From: Lepisosteus oculatus
Lineage: Eukaryota > Chordata > Actinopteri > Semionotiformes > Lepisosteidae
DNA length: 64,000 nt
Assembly (NCBI RefSeq): GCF_040954835.1
Contig: NC_090723.1
Span: 4,288,001-4,352,000, forward strand
Reading direction: 5' to 3'
Below the pieces are notes generated by a model, which had not been told where the DNA came from, made no database searches, and saw nothing but the letters and a program-made list of their open reading frames with translations. The position numbers were made by a program, and so were the translations under genes. Of the stretch, positions 1 to 12,141 are shown one piece after another; the stretch's first letter is position 1; each line of letters opens with the position of its first letter.

Positions 1-1057
1 GTCACTCGAATCCAGGAAGACCAGGGCATGCCGAGGGGCTCCGATCGAGTTTAAAAGAGCCACACGAGTTAACAGAGCAAGTAAATGGGCTGCGCAGACC
101 GCCCCCGGGGAAACAGTGGGCTGCGCCCGTCTGCGAACCAGACCACTTTCCACAAACAGTGAAGTGCTCCCAACTCTGCACAACTGCTCGGAATCAATTT
201 TGATTCACACCTTGTTCTGAGATAATCAAACACAGCATCACCCTGGATTTCCATTTTAAAGAACTACTAGCATTTACATGGTTTCCCCACACTGCTGAAG
301 TACTTCATCACTACAGAGCGATGGTGTGGGTTGATGCGTCTCGCTTTTACTCCGTCTTGTGACTGCAAACCATTGTCAATTCTCATTGTTCTCACACTTC
401 CAAATGACAGCTCTGTCTACTAAAGCATCATTTTAAGGTACTCTGCTTTTCCATCTTGTCATATTTGACCAAATGAAAGACAATAACCTACTTGAGGACC
501 CAGAGCCACCCGTTCCGAGTGCAAATGTCTGTGCTGAATCATTTCAGTCACAGGTAACAAATACGTTTAACTACAAAAGTCACATGGGTGTTTGAGGCAA
601 AGTAAATGCGGTGGTAATGTGATTCATGACAAAAAGAGCTGGCTTTCCTGCATTAACTCACTGCTTCTTTGGCGATTTAGTTCTGTACATACACATTACA
701 TTTTGTCATGTTCTAGCCAGTGGGTGAAGCAGAGATCACGCCTGTGTTTATGGACGTTCGTGTCTTTAGCCTAGTGCCCAGGGTGAAAGCGGTATAGTTA
801 ATAAGCCCTTCTCGTCATTTCACATGGCACGTTGCGTCTCTCTGTGGGATTTTAAAACGGCTTAAATTTGCGATCTGTCAGCTCAGATTTACAAATGATT
901 TACAAAAGCAAAAGAATCCATCGAGGACCAACCTGTTTCCGATCTGGTCCTTTCCTACCCCTAGTTTTCTCAGAAAGAAGCAAGACCCTTCCCTGACAGT
1001 GGTACAGTAGACCACGGATTTTTCTATCCAGCCATTTTTGAACCGATTTTTAAGAAC
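1..1057. other. Non-coding, nothing recognised
   Basis: AT-rich single-copy-looking sequence. I see no exon, RNA gene or repeat family that I can name. Confidence 0.5.
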
Positions 1058-1194
1058 TTTATTTTCTTTTCACAAAAAAATACAGAGCATCACAAATTAG
1101 AAAGCTTTACATTAGTATACATACTTAAAACAGTACATATGATCACATCTCATTACGTTTTGACACGGTACCAGTTACATAGCAACAATTTATT
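1058..1194 (-). terminator. Polyadenylation signals past the terminal exon candidate
   Basis: Two minus-strand AATAAA hexamers, at 1194-1189 and 1063-1058, lie 46 and 177 bp beyond the stop codon of the minus-strand candidate exon. They support, but do not prove, a transcript ending near 1040. Confidence 0.35.
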
Positions 1195-1239
1195 TTGTTC
1201 TGGTGCAAATCATTCTTTACTTAAACATGATAATGTTTT

Positions 1240-1524
1240 TCACAGCATCTTGAGATATTGACCTATGCCCTCTATTTCCCACAGGTTTTCTGCTTCCTCC
1301 CTCCCTTCTCTCCACAGATCTCTGAGGTAATAGTTCTCTCTGGTGATGAACAGGGCCAGGCTACCTGCTGCCTTGACTGGGACCTCGATGCCTTTGAACA
1401 GCCCCATGTTCCTCACTCTCCACAGGGCGTCTTTCCCACTGATCACCACGGCCCAGATCCTGTCAAACTTCCTCCTGACGTGTTTGACAGGATCTGGGCC
1501 GTGGTGAACAGTGGGAAAGACGCC
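1240..1524 (-). CDS. Coding-like terminal exon of an unidentified minus-strand gene
   Basis: On the minus strand an acceptor-like CTCTCCGCAG precedes 1524. An open frame of 94 codons follows to a TGA at 1240-1242. AATAAA hexamers lie past the stop at 1194-1189 and 1063-1058, the layout of a last exon with a 3' UTR. The C-terminal half is protein-like in composition: residues such as FDRIWAVVISGKDALWR, then MGLFKGIEVPVKAAGSLAL, then a charged tail ending LKML. I do not recognise the family. The first half of the exon lies inside a 53-bp inverted repeat (1416-1534), so it may be a recent duplication or a damaged copy. Alternatives are a transposon-derived frame or chance. The frame also stays open upstream of 1524, to 1671. 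Confidence 0.35.
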   Translation of the reverse strand, partial: GVFPTVHHGPDPVKHVRRKFDRIWAVVISGKDALWRVRNMGLFKGIEVPVKAAGSLALFITRENYYLRDLWREGREEAENLWEIEGIGQYLKML

Positions 1525-1534
1525 CTGCGGAGAG
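1416..1534. repeat. Near-perfect inverted repeat, 53-bp arms, 13-bp spacer
   Basis: Arm 1 (1416-1468) and arm 2 (1482-1534) are reverse complements with two mismatches, separated by 1469-1481. Both outer ends carry an acceptor-like CTCTCC(A/G)CAG pointing inward. Because of the symmetry, both strands encode nearly the same peptide across the repeat. It is not part of a recognised transposon. Confidence 0.9.
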
Positions 1535-1671
1535 ATGCCGTACAAAACGAAAGCAGCTTCTTCAGACACAGGGTCATGAGGAAGCCAGAGCCGGTCACAG
1601 TAACCAAGGGGTGCACAGCAGCACACACTCTGGAGGGGATGCCAGTTCGTCACGGACAAAGCGTCTACCAT

Positions 1672-2780
1672 CTACCGATTTACATCAAAGGGTAACCAAT
1701 GGGCACAGGCCTCAACCAATTTAATCTGCACTAAACTGCAAGAAAGGTTCACCAGGCTTTACGGGGTCACCTTGTCTCATAAAAACACAAGGCAGAGATT
1801 TTGCTGAATGAAATGTTGACATGCAATTTCCATTTTAACGAGTCAGCGATGTTTTAATGAGCAGCGGGTATGAGCCCAGTAGTTGAGACGCTCTGACAAA
1901 TGTCACTGTGCACACGCAGGCCAGCGTGTGGTCTGAATAGCTCGGCCAGCGGGGGCTACCCTGTTACTGCTGCCTGCCTGTTTTCACGGAAGGAGCGTTT
2001 CTGAGGGAAAATGACAGCCCTGCCTCGTGCTTCCCTCCTACAATCCGGCCCCAGCGCTCCGCTGAGGTGACTCCAGGACAGAGGCTGTGGCTGCATGTGG
2101 GAGGGGGGGGTGTATCCCAAAACAGGGATAACTACAGTCTAGACGCAGGGCCGGTACTTCAACCAGGGACGCCATCTGCCCCTAGAGCCGCTAAATCTCA
2201 CTTAGAAACAAGAGGGAGGGAACCTGAGGCCGGAGGAGATCTTCAGCCTGCTCTGCCACGAACGCCTTCAAAACCACAGGGAGATATCCTGGGGCTGCGG
2301 AGGCAGGGCGGTGGAAGCTCACAGGCAACACCAAGAATTAGACAGCTCGACCGTTTTATAGATATAACCCTTTAAATAAAAAACCTTTTTTTTTTTTTAC
2401 AAAATGGAAAACATGACTTTAAAGACGGCTGAAAGAGGGCAGGGAGGAGGGGACAGCGCTATCTGTGAATATTTAACCGAAAGGTCTGTAGGAGACTGTG
2501 CAGGGATTAGGAAGACTGGTCTTCGTCTGTCCACTGAAGATGAGGGGGGGTACAATAACTTTTTGGGTCCTGAACAAGAAAGCATGAAGTCCAGCAGGCA
2601 GTGCAAGGAGAAATATCCATCTATCCTCTTCTTCTAACTGAGGGTCGTGGGGGAGCTGGTTCAAGGGGTGCAAGGCAGGACACACCCTGGGCAGGACGCG
2701 TCTGTCGGTCAGGACTTCTGCATAAAGCGTATTCAATCCTAGAGGATCCTTCATGCCCTTGGTTTAATGAATAACTCCTC
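1672..2780. other. Non-coding stretch with simple sequence
   Basis: Contains a G run near 2102-2110 and a T run at about 2387-2398. Positions 2655-2720 resemble a fragment of the fish repeat seen whole at 23800-24050, in the same orientation. No exon is supported here. Confidence 0.45.
2655..2720 (-). repeat. Family C fragment
   Basis: GTGCAAGGCAGGACACACC followed by TGGGCAGGACGCGTCTGTC matches the middle of family C. Short and diverged. Confidence 0.45.
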
Positions 2781-2919
2781 TCAGGCTGGCAGATACAGAT
2801 TTCCCCACTTAAAACCAAACAGGTTCGGATTCTCATTTACACCCATGGCCATGAGCTTGCTCAAGAGGAGATTCTCTTGCTCAAGTTTGTTTGTGTGCTT
2901 TTCTTTATGTTGTTTGCTG
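2781..2919 (-). CDS. Possible minus-strand exon with a leucine-rich helix
   Basis: After the acceptor-like GTGTTTTACAG (exon start 2919), a frame of 45 residues runs to a TGA at 2781-2783. Its first part is charged and helical with leucine spacing (KLEQENLLLSKLMAM), like a short coiled coil; its end is GFKWGNLYLPA. A GT at the end of MAM (ATGG/GTGTAA) could instead serve as a donor, making this an internal exon. An ATTAAA lies just past the stop near 2763. I do not recognise the protein, and the acceptor's pyrimidine tract is weak. Confidence 0.2.
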
Positions 2920-2956
2920 CTGTAAAACACGTTGCCCTTTGGGGATAATAAAACAT

Positions 2957-2985
2957 GCTCTCTCTGTCTCTGTCTCTGTCTCGCT
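2957..2985 (+). repeat. CTCTGT-type microsatellite
   Basis: Imperfect tandem TCTCTG units, read directly. Confidence 0.9.
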
Positions 2986-3324
2986 CTGAAAGATTCCTGG
3001 ACTGTTTCCTCCACACACAGCCCGAAGCGGCCCTCCGTGGGAGGAGGGTGTGAACGTGGCCCCATGAAGCTCACAGGGGAAACAGCTCCTGGAAGACACC
3101 GTCCGAAACGGCACAAAAACCTGCTGAATTGTGACAGCTCCGTTTTTTCCACCACACACACACACCTCAGCGAAGAAGCTAATCAGTTACAACCCTGCCC
3201 ACCAGCGAGCTCGGGACTAACCTTCCCGTCCAGAAGAAGGGCACAGTGCCATTTCATCGCCCCAGTCAGCAGAGACACAGCGCCGCTCCCGTGACTACAC
3301 GGGGGAGGCGTGAGAAGGGCCCGG

Positions 3325-3410
3325 GGACACGTCCTGGATCTAGAAGGTCACGGGTTCCAATCCCAGGTGTGACATTACTCCAGTACCCATTAAAATGCCC
3401 GCAGGACAAA
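3325..3410 (+). repeat. Possible tRNA-SINE fragment
   Basis: A B-box-like GGGTTCCAATCCCAGG followed by TGTGACATTACTCCAG. Only the head of the element is visible. Confidence 0.35.
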
Positions 3411-4017
3411 TTCAGGTTGCTGGAGTTAAAAGCATGAGGCAAGTTTGTTAAATACCTTAATAATTATTTCGTTGGAAGGAGCCTTATCAGCTTTACCTTT
3501 TTTTTGGCTTGCTCTGCTGGCAGTAGGGGCTTAACGAGGTTAATTTGCCGTGTGGGGGGAAGGCAGGAGGTGTCATCCTCACAAGATTTTGCAAGTGCAG
3601 GCCCAACAGCGGGTGCCCAGCACCCTGGGGACCTGACAGGGAATTAGAGCAGACGGCAGTGGACAGCTGAGCAGGCAGGGAGCTGGGTCTTCGACGCTGG
3701 AGCACCGGAGGGTGGATTAACCCCCCAACCCCCCCTTGCCCTATCCCCCCACCTCTCTTAACACACACACTCAGACCTCATAACATGTTTCTCTGGACAA
3801 GCTGTCAAAAACCCAGCCAGATCCCTGCGTCTGCCACAGCCTAATTTAATTTAACACCGGCCTGCCCACAGCAGGAGGGAGGGGGGCTGTTTCAGACTTA
3901 ACTCCAGCCACACTGCACAGATCACAGCCACAGCTCGCTCACTCCCCCACGCGCAGTTGCTGATCGAACCCTGTTTTTAATTACGGCGCTGAGATAAACA
4001 TACACTGAAGTTTACCC

Positions 4018-4176
4018 CGGTATCCTGACCTTCACCGGTCATGGCCTCCTAATAACCCCCATCTCTGAACTGGCACGCTGGTCTGCACACTGGTGATAGT
4101 GGAGGGGAGTCCCCCTTACCTGTACAGCGCTTTGACTGGAGTGACCGTCACAGCGCTATAGAAATGTAAGGGATGA
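4018..4176 (+). repeat. Fish interspersed repeat, family A, diverged copy
   Basis: Shares CATGGCCTCCTAATAA, GTGGAGGGGAGTCCCC and the end segment AGCGCT..(G)TGGAGTG..AGCGCTATA..TGTAAG with the copy at 43744-43975, same orientation. I recognise the family from fish genomes but do not assign a name. Confidence 0.75.
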
Positions 4177-4929
4177 TTTTTTACAGAATCGTACCATATC
4201 AAGAAAAATACCGGTCACCACAGTCACTTCGATTCCCATCTATTCATAAGAGTCTTCACACCTCAGACATAAAACCCCCATTGGCCTTTAATTTATGTTT
4301 GTAGAAACACAATAAGCACATTCAGCAATTAAATCCTTAATGGCGACACTCATCATATTTGCATTGCCATTTTTTCACTGCCGTCAATAATGACCACATG
4401 ATCTCCGAAGAGTTGAAACGGCACTGTTAAAAAGAGTTGAATCTAGAACGCACTGCCACACAACCTGATACAGCCGGGCAGCCCTGACAACTGCAGAGCC
4501 CCTTTTAAAAAACCACGTGATTATTAGAATAAACCCTGGAGTTGTTACAGATCACCGCACTAGTGCAATTCGAGGTATTGCTGATGTGCTATTGCTTTTT
4601 AAAATAACACACATGGGCACGTTCTCCATCAGTACACTCAGGCCCACTGCATACTACAAGGTACAAACAATCCAGCCGACACAAACAGAAGAGGAGTACA
4701 GGTGCTTGAACATGCTGGCAAACTGAAATGTTTCCAGGAAGTGCTCATGCATAGATCAACATCATTATCTCTCCAGGTTCAACATGTTTGGACAATTCTC
4801 ACACCTTGAGCCATTCACCATATACAGCCAATCCACTTCGCGTTTACTCAAACCGCCTAATGACAGGAGAGCCGAAGTTTCGGCATGAGCTGAAAATCAG
4901 AATCTGAGCTTGATCAGCAACATACTGAT

Positions 4930-5035
4930 TGATTCCCTCATCCAAAAGGATGATGGGGGTCTCGGGAACAAGCTATCCAGTTATCCTCAGATCAATTAGC
5001 TCTGCTACAGCCATCAACAAACCAGCTAAATGGCA
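4930..5035 (+). repeat. Fish interspersed repeat, family B, diverged copy
   Basis: Contains GGAACAAGCTATCCAG, then CCTCAGATCAATTAGCT and AAACCAGCTAAATGG, in the same order as the copies at 55720-55905 and 58975-59260. Possibly the 3' part of a LINE-like element; that origin is inference. Confidence 0.6.
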
Positions 5036-6843
5036 ACGATAGCCTCTTATACGGTAGGCTCTATCTTTTAATCTCAAGTTGGTACTTTGATATTATTATA
5101 ACATTGCTTCTTTCACAAACTAAGCAGGTGTGACAGTATACATTATTTTTTGGGGGTCTGTTTTTGCTTCGAAGCAAGGGCGATCAGATTGACCTTTAAT
5201 GGTACTAGCAGGTGTGTAAGTACATCTCAAGAAGTGGATGCTAGCATCTGGTTTTTGAACTATTTCTACGTTATGGTCTCCAGCAAGCGCCTCATCATTA
5301 CAGTGGTCTTCCAGTGTCGTCAGTACCACTTTCACAGCGCCCCGTTGTGATGTAGCTTGTGTTTGAGTGCTTCAGGAATGTGTTCTCCATTAAAAGGCTC
5401 CCTAGACGACGTGATTCAAAATGATCTGGTCTTTCCATGACAATGTAAATAAGGAACAAAACGGAATTCTTTAAGTCTCATTGCCTTATTATCTTCTTTG
5501 GCAGAGTTAAACTCTACCATGCGATGTTGAGAAGGTGTGACAGGAAACTTATTACAAATCTAGACTTTAATTTGTGATGATAATTCCTTTGTATGGAAAC
5601 ACCAAGCGTTTAAACCTTCCCAACATGGAAATTCCTACCACTAGCCAGTTGGTCCTTGCAGCCACACTCTCGTATCACCACGCTGAGGGTGGAGCGATCA
5701 GGAATAAAATGGATTCATTTGCATTATCCGTCTTCTCCACATTAAAATTACATTGACAAATTTGTCATTTATCATAAAAGATTTCCCCCCCCCCAATGAA
5801 AACAAACGCTGCATCCCAAAGACCAGATCTGAAGATTTTTAGCACGCCCACGAAATCTCCACACAGCTTCAGAAAGTCCAGAATAAACTAAGAAACCTGC
5901 GCTTGCAAAGTACACTGCCCTTTGGCGAACATTGTCCCCCTGTAATAAGGAACTCAGTTTCTGCGCGTGCAAGAACACTGCAGTCGCTGCGCTCATCTGG
6001 GCCAGCTGTTCTGCTGTGTCAGCTCTGCAGCGAGGGAGGGAGGGTGCCCCACCAGCACTGGAACCAGCAGGTCTGGCTGCTCCCATCCCCCACACCAGCC
6101 CCACTAAGCCAGGTGTATCAACGCTCTGTTTGTTAGGGGTGTGCAGTAGGGCATTGCAGGGCTGATGAGGGACGGGAGATGAGTGCAGGTCTTCCAGAAA
6201 CTAACAAGACAAATAAATAAGTAAAACCGTCAGCGTTAAGCAGCGCAACTGGTCAGACAGGCTGAACTGGCTTGTCTCCCCGTCAAAACCATCAACACCG
6301 GCCCAGCGGTCACCAGAAACAGGAGCCTGGCCTCCTTCAGCCATTCCACCCACGTCAAGGCTGCCAAGCATGAGCTAGCCATGCGAAACTCGGATAAAAG
6401 CTCAACCACATTTCATCATCACCTTGCACCTGAGAAAAGGTGAGAGAGAGAGCGAGCGACCCACAGGCCCTGCAGAGGCTACAGTACGTGTGCAGGACAC
6501 CGAGCAGGAGAAAAACAAGCACAAACAAGGAGTGTATATGACTGTAAAGGGCAAAGCCTGCAGGAAGCGAGAGCTGGAAGCAGCGCTTAAAATTACCACT
6601 CGCCTAACCCCCTGTTATTAGATCATTTACACATTGAGGCATCCAAGTGGAAAATTAAAATTTCATAGCAAACCCTTGGACTGAAAGGAACCCTTTGTCT
6701 CGCACAGGATGAAGCTCCTGGCAGAAGGTGAAGGGTGAGGGAGGTCACGGCGTTATTTGTCGGAGTGACACACAGCCGCTCAGAATGACATCATCACGCC
6801 ACTCCCCTGTTCTACTGTCTGCAAGAGAAGGAGTGCCGTCACC

Positions 6844-6860
6844 GGGGGGGGGGGGGGGGG
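6844..6860 (+). repeat. G homopolymer, 17 bases
   Basis: Uninterrupted run of G between CACC and TCATTT. Length may vary or be misread in assemblies. Confidence 0.95.
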
Positions 6861-7129
6861 TCATTTCAGGAAATCCTCAGCATGTGCTCTGCTAAGTGCG
6901 TGGGAGGAAGACGAGTCGCACCTCAGGGTGTCAAAGCTCTTCTGGCTTCAGAAATAGATTGACTTGCTCTTAGGCAAAAGGCCACCTCAGTGGGATCTTG
7001 TCCAGGTCAGCAGCGGTCAGAGGGCACTGCACCTTAATCAGCTACCACAGAGCTAGACCCAGGGCAGGGTCAACACTCTGGAGGTCCTGGAAAGCACTGT
7101 TTATAGACAGTCTCTAAATGATCCCGTAG

Positions 7130-7270
7130 AGTCCGTATGTTCTCCCCATGTTTACATAGGTGCTCTGCTTTCCGCCAAAAACAAACTGGCAAGAGAACCA
7201 GATCCTGGGAAAACTGGCCCTAGTGTAAGTGCCTGCGTGTCTGTATTTGCCCTGCGATGGACTTCTTCTA
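7130..7270 (+). repeat. Fish interspersed repeat, family C, partial copy
   Basis: Reads TATGTTCTCCCCATGTTT, then AACTGGCCCTAGTGTAAG and TTGCCCTGCGATGGACT. This corresponds to the reverse complement of the element at 23800-24050. Confidence 0.65.
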
Positions 7271-8339
7271 GACACGTAGTGCAATGGACAGGAAGAGAAA
7301 GGAACAGGAGCAGTGGTGTGTACAAATATCAGGTACAGGGAGAAACAAGGCATCACAATTATCTGCTGGTCGAACCTTGTCAAAGGTGGTTATCACTGGC
7401 TGGAAGTGAACAGGCATTACCCGTGGTGGAGCCTGTAATTTGCTGCATGTTTCCGAACTCCCCATAATGCCTGCTAATGGCTCCCAAGAAAGGCTTGAGA
7501 GCCTCTTCTTTGGGCTGTTTAACAGTAAACACGTAAAAAGACAGCTGGGAGTGAAAGGTAATAATTACCAGCTTTTCAGGGCAAAATGCACAGCGCCATT
7601 TCGACACACTGAAAGCGAACGACTCAAAACCTCAAGAAACAGAAACACAGATGCACAACCAACGCGCGGATCCAATCAAGGTGCTTTCCAGGCCTTCCCA
7701 CCTCAACAGGATCCGGACCCGGCAGCATTCCGCCGCAGCCGAGATACCAGCGCATTCTGAACTCCGGCTTCAGAAAGACAGGGCCGACCAAGAAAAAAAA
7801 AGTTTCCCGCTAGTTTCTCATCAGCTGGAGAGAAGCAAACCTCAGCTTTATGGCCCCTTAACGCTGCACAAACAAAACTGAACAGTTAAAAAAAAAACTA
7901 GACTGGTTCCAAACCTGCCAACCAGGAGAACAAGAGCAAACCGCCGTCAGTCCAACATGCAGTGTCTCATCAGCTGCAAAGTGGATGAAACCAATTAACT
8001 ATGTCATTAATACCACAAGGGTGAGGTAATCACAAGTTCCTGTGAATACACAGATGACTTGCCTGCTTGATAAAGGAGTCTTCATGGGAAAAAAACAACT
8101 GAAGCTGCTCCATTAACTTCAGGACAATTTACTGTTTGTCTTAATTTTGGATAAATTCCCTGGGAGTGTGAAGAATGCTTCCTTCATCCCAGACAACAAA
8201 TAAGGTAAAGGAATGCGCTTTGGGGATTTAAGAGCTGCAGGCTCCACAGACGCAGCAGAGAAAGCAACGTGTCCAGCCCTATTTTAACTTCACACGGTGG
8301 TCTCATGTATTCACTAGCATGATCCTACAAAAGCAAAGG

Positions 8340-9150
8340 GTCAGTATTCCCCGGGTCAAATTCAGGGAGCGGCAGCGGCCAGCTGTGGCGGGGGGGAGAG
8401 GGGGGCCAGGCCGGGCCGGGTGGGGCGATTCTCAGCTGCAGGGCCGGGTCAGGCCGCTGCCCCAGCAGGCTCGGCAGCTCCGCTTTCCGCTCCGGCGTTC
8501 AACGCGCTCACCAGATCCTGCTTCCCCGAAAGGAAGGGCGCGCAGACAAGAATGACACTTCAGTCTGAGGATTCCAAGACGACGTGGAAGTCAAATTAAA
8601 GGAATTCAAAAGGCCAAGTCGCTTGATCACCAGTCCGAGCCTGGGACGGGTCTTCAGCCGATTGTGACCGGGGGACCCCACTGGGATTGGGTGGGCTTTG
8701 GTTATCCTGGGAGCCCTTGACATCTCGTCACTGCATCTTCCTGTGAGGAGGCAGGGGCATCGGGGGGAGAGGGGAGTGTGCAGAATTCAACAGCCCTGAG
8801 CTAGGGTAATTAACAACAACAACAACAACCACCACAAACTGAGAGGGCACGGGACAGAGAAATAACAGCTTCAAAACCGGACTTTCAAGTGAGCAACAGA
8901 TGCCAGAAAAGAATAACATTCTATCATTTCTCCGAGCTGTGTGCGCGGCCGGGTCGCAGAACCGGGACCGGCCCGGCGAGGTTCACAGCTCAGGGGTGAG
9001 GCCGGCTGGGCTCGGCTGGGCTCGGCTGGACAGCACGCGAGCACCAGCAGAGAGCTGACCTTCAGACACACGGCTCTTCCAGTCAAAGGCAGAGCACCTG
9101 CCCGCCCCACGCCTCCAGAATGCGCTGCTGTGTGCCGAGCCAATTAACCC
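8340..9150. promoter_or_regulatory. GC-rich, CpG-containing patches
   Basis: Two blocks (8340-8560 and 8935-9150) are rich in GGCCGGG and CGG, unlike their surroundings. The second has a triple GGCTGGGCTC-like tandem at about 9000-9030. They could be a CpG island or GC-rich repeats; no exon is tied to them. Confidence 0.3.
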
Positions 9151-12118
9151 AGGGCTCTGCTGGGCGATGCTGCTGGGCCGCATTTTTCTCCTCTCTTGGA
9201 ATGCAGATCAGAATTCCTGAATCTCCCGGTTACACAGCAGGAAAATCTGAAAAATGTTGACCAGTCGGTTTGCTTAGTTTTTGGACACTTTTTTTTTTAA
9301 AACAAATTGAATGTATTTTCCGTTTCCCATAAGTAAAAAAGTGAAAAAAAAAGTGTCAGCTGAGTCATATACTTCGGAGATTTACAACCCTGGGCTCTGC
9401 CTGCTGACTTCCTAATTTTAGGTGGGAAACCGCAATTAAGTGATAAATCCAGAGTTTTCAATAACAAGGCAACAGAGGATGAAAAAATAAAGAGCAAATC
9501 ACCTTAAATGATCCCAACGGAGCTGTACATACAGTAGAGCAGGGTGAAGCTGAGACTAGTAAAGATGACCTCCATTCAGGTGGGGTTAAACACAACACCC
9601 TGACCCCCATCATCCCACAAACAGGAGGATCGGGTGCGATGATAAATCGCCATAAAGTAGTCTGAGGTGCAAGTAGGACTTAAATATTGCTAGCTATGAC
9701 TTATTTATGCATTATACATGTACACAAAAAATAGATTCCTTCATGTGCAGTCATCAGTGCTTGGTAGCGCTGGCTTCTCTCTCAATGTTATACTAGTGTA
9801 GCATTCCTGTCCTACTGTATGTGCGTTCCTGTCAATTTAAGAACCCGTCTCTTCAGTTCTTTAATGCCTGGTAACGGGATTCCTTTGGACACATATTACT
9901 GAAATCATTGGGAAATAACTCACACGGGACATCTGAGAGGGAGAGCACCGACTTGACAGTCCTGCACACAAGAAGCAAAGGGACACACAATAAACCTCCT
10001 GCTTTAAATAAAACCTGTTGCTTTCATTCTTTTAAGATCGGATGTTATTTAACTTGTTGTTGTTGCCGTTCTGTGTTTGTTTCGGCGATTCCTTTAATGT
10101 GTTTGTGGTCTGCACCACAAGCGAAGCAAGCAGTGAATGCTGAAATGGGTTTATTGAAGCAATGAAAATGCTGATCTGAAGCACACAGCACCTCTCTCAG
10201 CGGGTCCATAGACTTCTTTGTAAGTCATTTAGTGATTTGAAGGCCCTGAACTGAAGCAAATTACCAAATGGCTCTTGTCTAGTGGTGTTACCAAAGTCCT
10301 GCCTTTGTTTATACCCATACTCTCCTCTTCTACGCTTTCATCTCCGTAGAAGCAGCACTAGTAGAGGGACTCCAGTATTTTCTGCCACACTACTGGTGCC
10401 CATTACTGATCTGCCCCTGCTTCACTCTCTCGCCTTTTCACATCCAGGGTCCACCTCCCTCAGCTGTCTCTCCGGAACTCCAACACAGCTGTCAATACTC
10501 GTTCAGGGCTCAGCTCTTTGAAATAATAACTGCGTTAGAAACAGCCCTACCCGCGAGAATTAGTTTCTGCCATTTTCCTCTTTCCAGGCCGTGTTTAACA
10601 CAAAATCCGCCCTTTTGAATTTCTCCGAATTTCAGAAAGTGCGGGCCGGGCTCTGGGCTAATTTCGGCCAGCAGGACTCAAACGGGGACATGGCATCTCT
10701 AGGGGATCTCAGGGATGGGAGGCAGCCGCAGTGTCCAGGGACTTCAGACACCGTTCTGAGGAGGAATACTTACACTTCAAGGAAAGAAACAAACTAGCGG
10801 GCTGCAAATAAGATACTTCAAGAAAGCGTATTATACAAACCCCGCTTCATTGAGGACAATTTCAAGCCTCTTCCTCAAAATCAAAGGCACATGTTATCAG
10901 CAGATTAAGCTGGGTTTTTTTTTAATAGAAGCCCATGTTAAAAGAAACCAAGAGAGATCTAGAACTTGACAGCAGTGCTGTATGAAATCAGCACCATTTC
11001 TTATCCCATACATTAGGAGTCTCTTCAACCCAGAAAGCAACAAGGTTACAGCTGACTCCCAGCGGCTCAGTCAGTAAAGGCACTTGTCAGCAGCTGAAAG
11101 CAATGCCGAAGCACCACCAGGCCTATGTGGGATTGATCCAGTTAGGGCACCTTCAGCTGTGTGCAAACAGCGCCTCCTCTGGCTTGGGGCTGCATGATCA
11201 CCAATAATGGCATTCTCATGCCCGCACACTGGGGTCAGAGGTGGGAAAGAGCACTGCTGGGTTGTCCACTGCTGCATGTTGTCTACATCTCCCCTTTGCT
11301 GGTAGAAACAAAGTTGCCCGACAGCTGGAAATTCCAAAATTTCGGCTCATTCATCATGAAAAAAATATACAATTTCTTTAAAAAGCTGCCAGCTATACCA
11401 GGCCTGCGAGTCAATCAAACCTACGAGGGAGACGCGAGTGTACTGTGGTGTATCGGGGAGCCATCCCATCCGAGACGCGCTGTCCATCAGGAACAGGAAG
11501 AACCTCCGTCTGTTGTTCGTTTCGCTCTCCAAAGAGGCCCCACCCGAAGAACTTTCACTCGGATCTTAAAAAACATCCCTCGCTTGCATTTCCCTAAAGG
11601 CATCCATTCTCGCAGCAGATGAAGAAAAGCAGGTCATTACACTTTAAATAGTAACAGCTGTACAACCTGAGCTGGCGGAGAGACAATTCGAGTCGGATTG
11701 CAGGGCAACTGCAGTTCAGTCAACAGCCATGATTCTACAGAAGACAGCATCTTTCAACTGATATTTTGAAAACGTGTTTCACTGTTTGCACACCATTGAA
11801 GGAAAGCGTTTCCTCTTCTGCAGCTAACAAATACAAAGTCCTGAGTGATTTTTACTCTCGCACTATTTTTTACTCCTGCAGAGCTATTCAAGTCCCAGTG
11901 GGGTGGTGGTGGGGGAGACACTGCTGCAGGTTCGCGGAGCAAGGGACTTGGGTCAGGCTGTTCCTCCAAACCCGGCTGGATACAACACTATGCATATTAA
12001 AAACAGCTAATTGGAACCCTCTGCAGGTCCCCCTGGAGAGAAGCACAACCCCCAGATTAATAATTGGGAACTGCCAGTTGTCTCCACCTTGGCCTACAGC
12101 AGACAGGCCATGTCCACT

Positions 12119-12141
12119 GCTGACCGCTGACCGCTGACCGC
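12119..12141 (+). repeat. Short tandem repeat (GCTGACC-like 8-mer, three copies)
   Basis: GCTGACCG repeated three times, read directly. Confidence 0.9.

Noticed and set aside
1258-1695. Plus-strand open frame through the palindrome
   Set aside because: It shares a peptide with the minus strand only because of the inverted repeat. The minus strand has the stop and polyadenylation layout, so the plus frame is taken as the mirror image.
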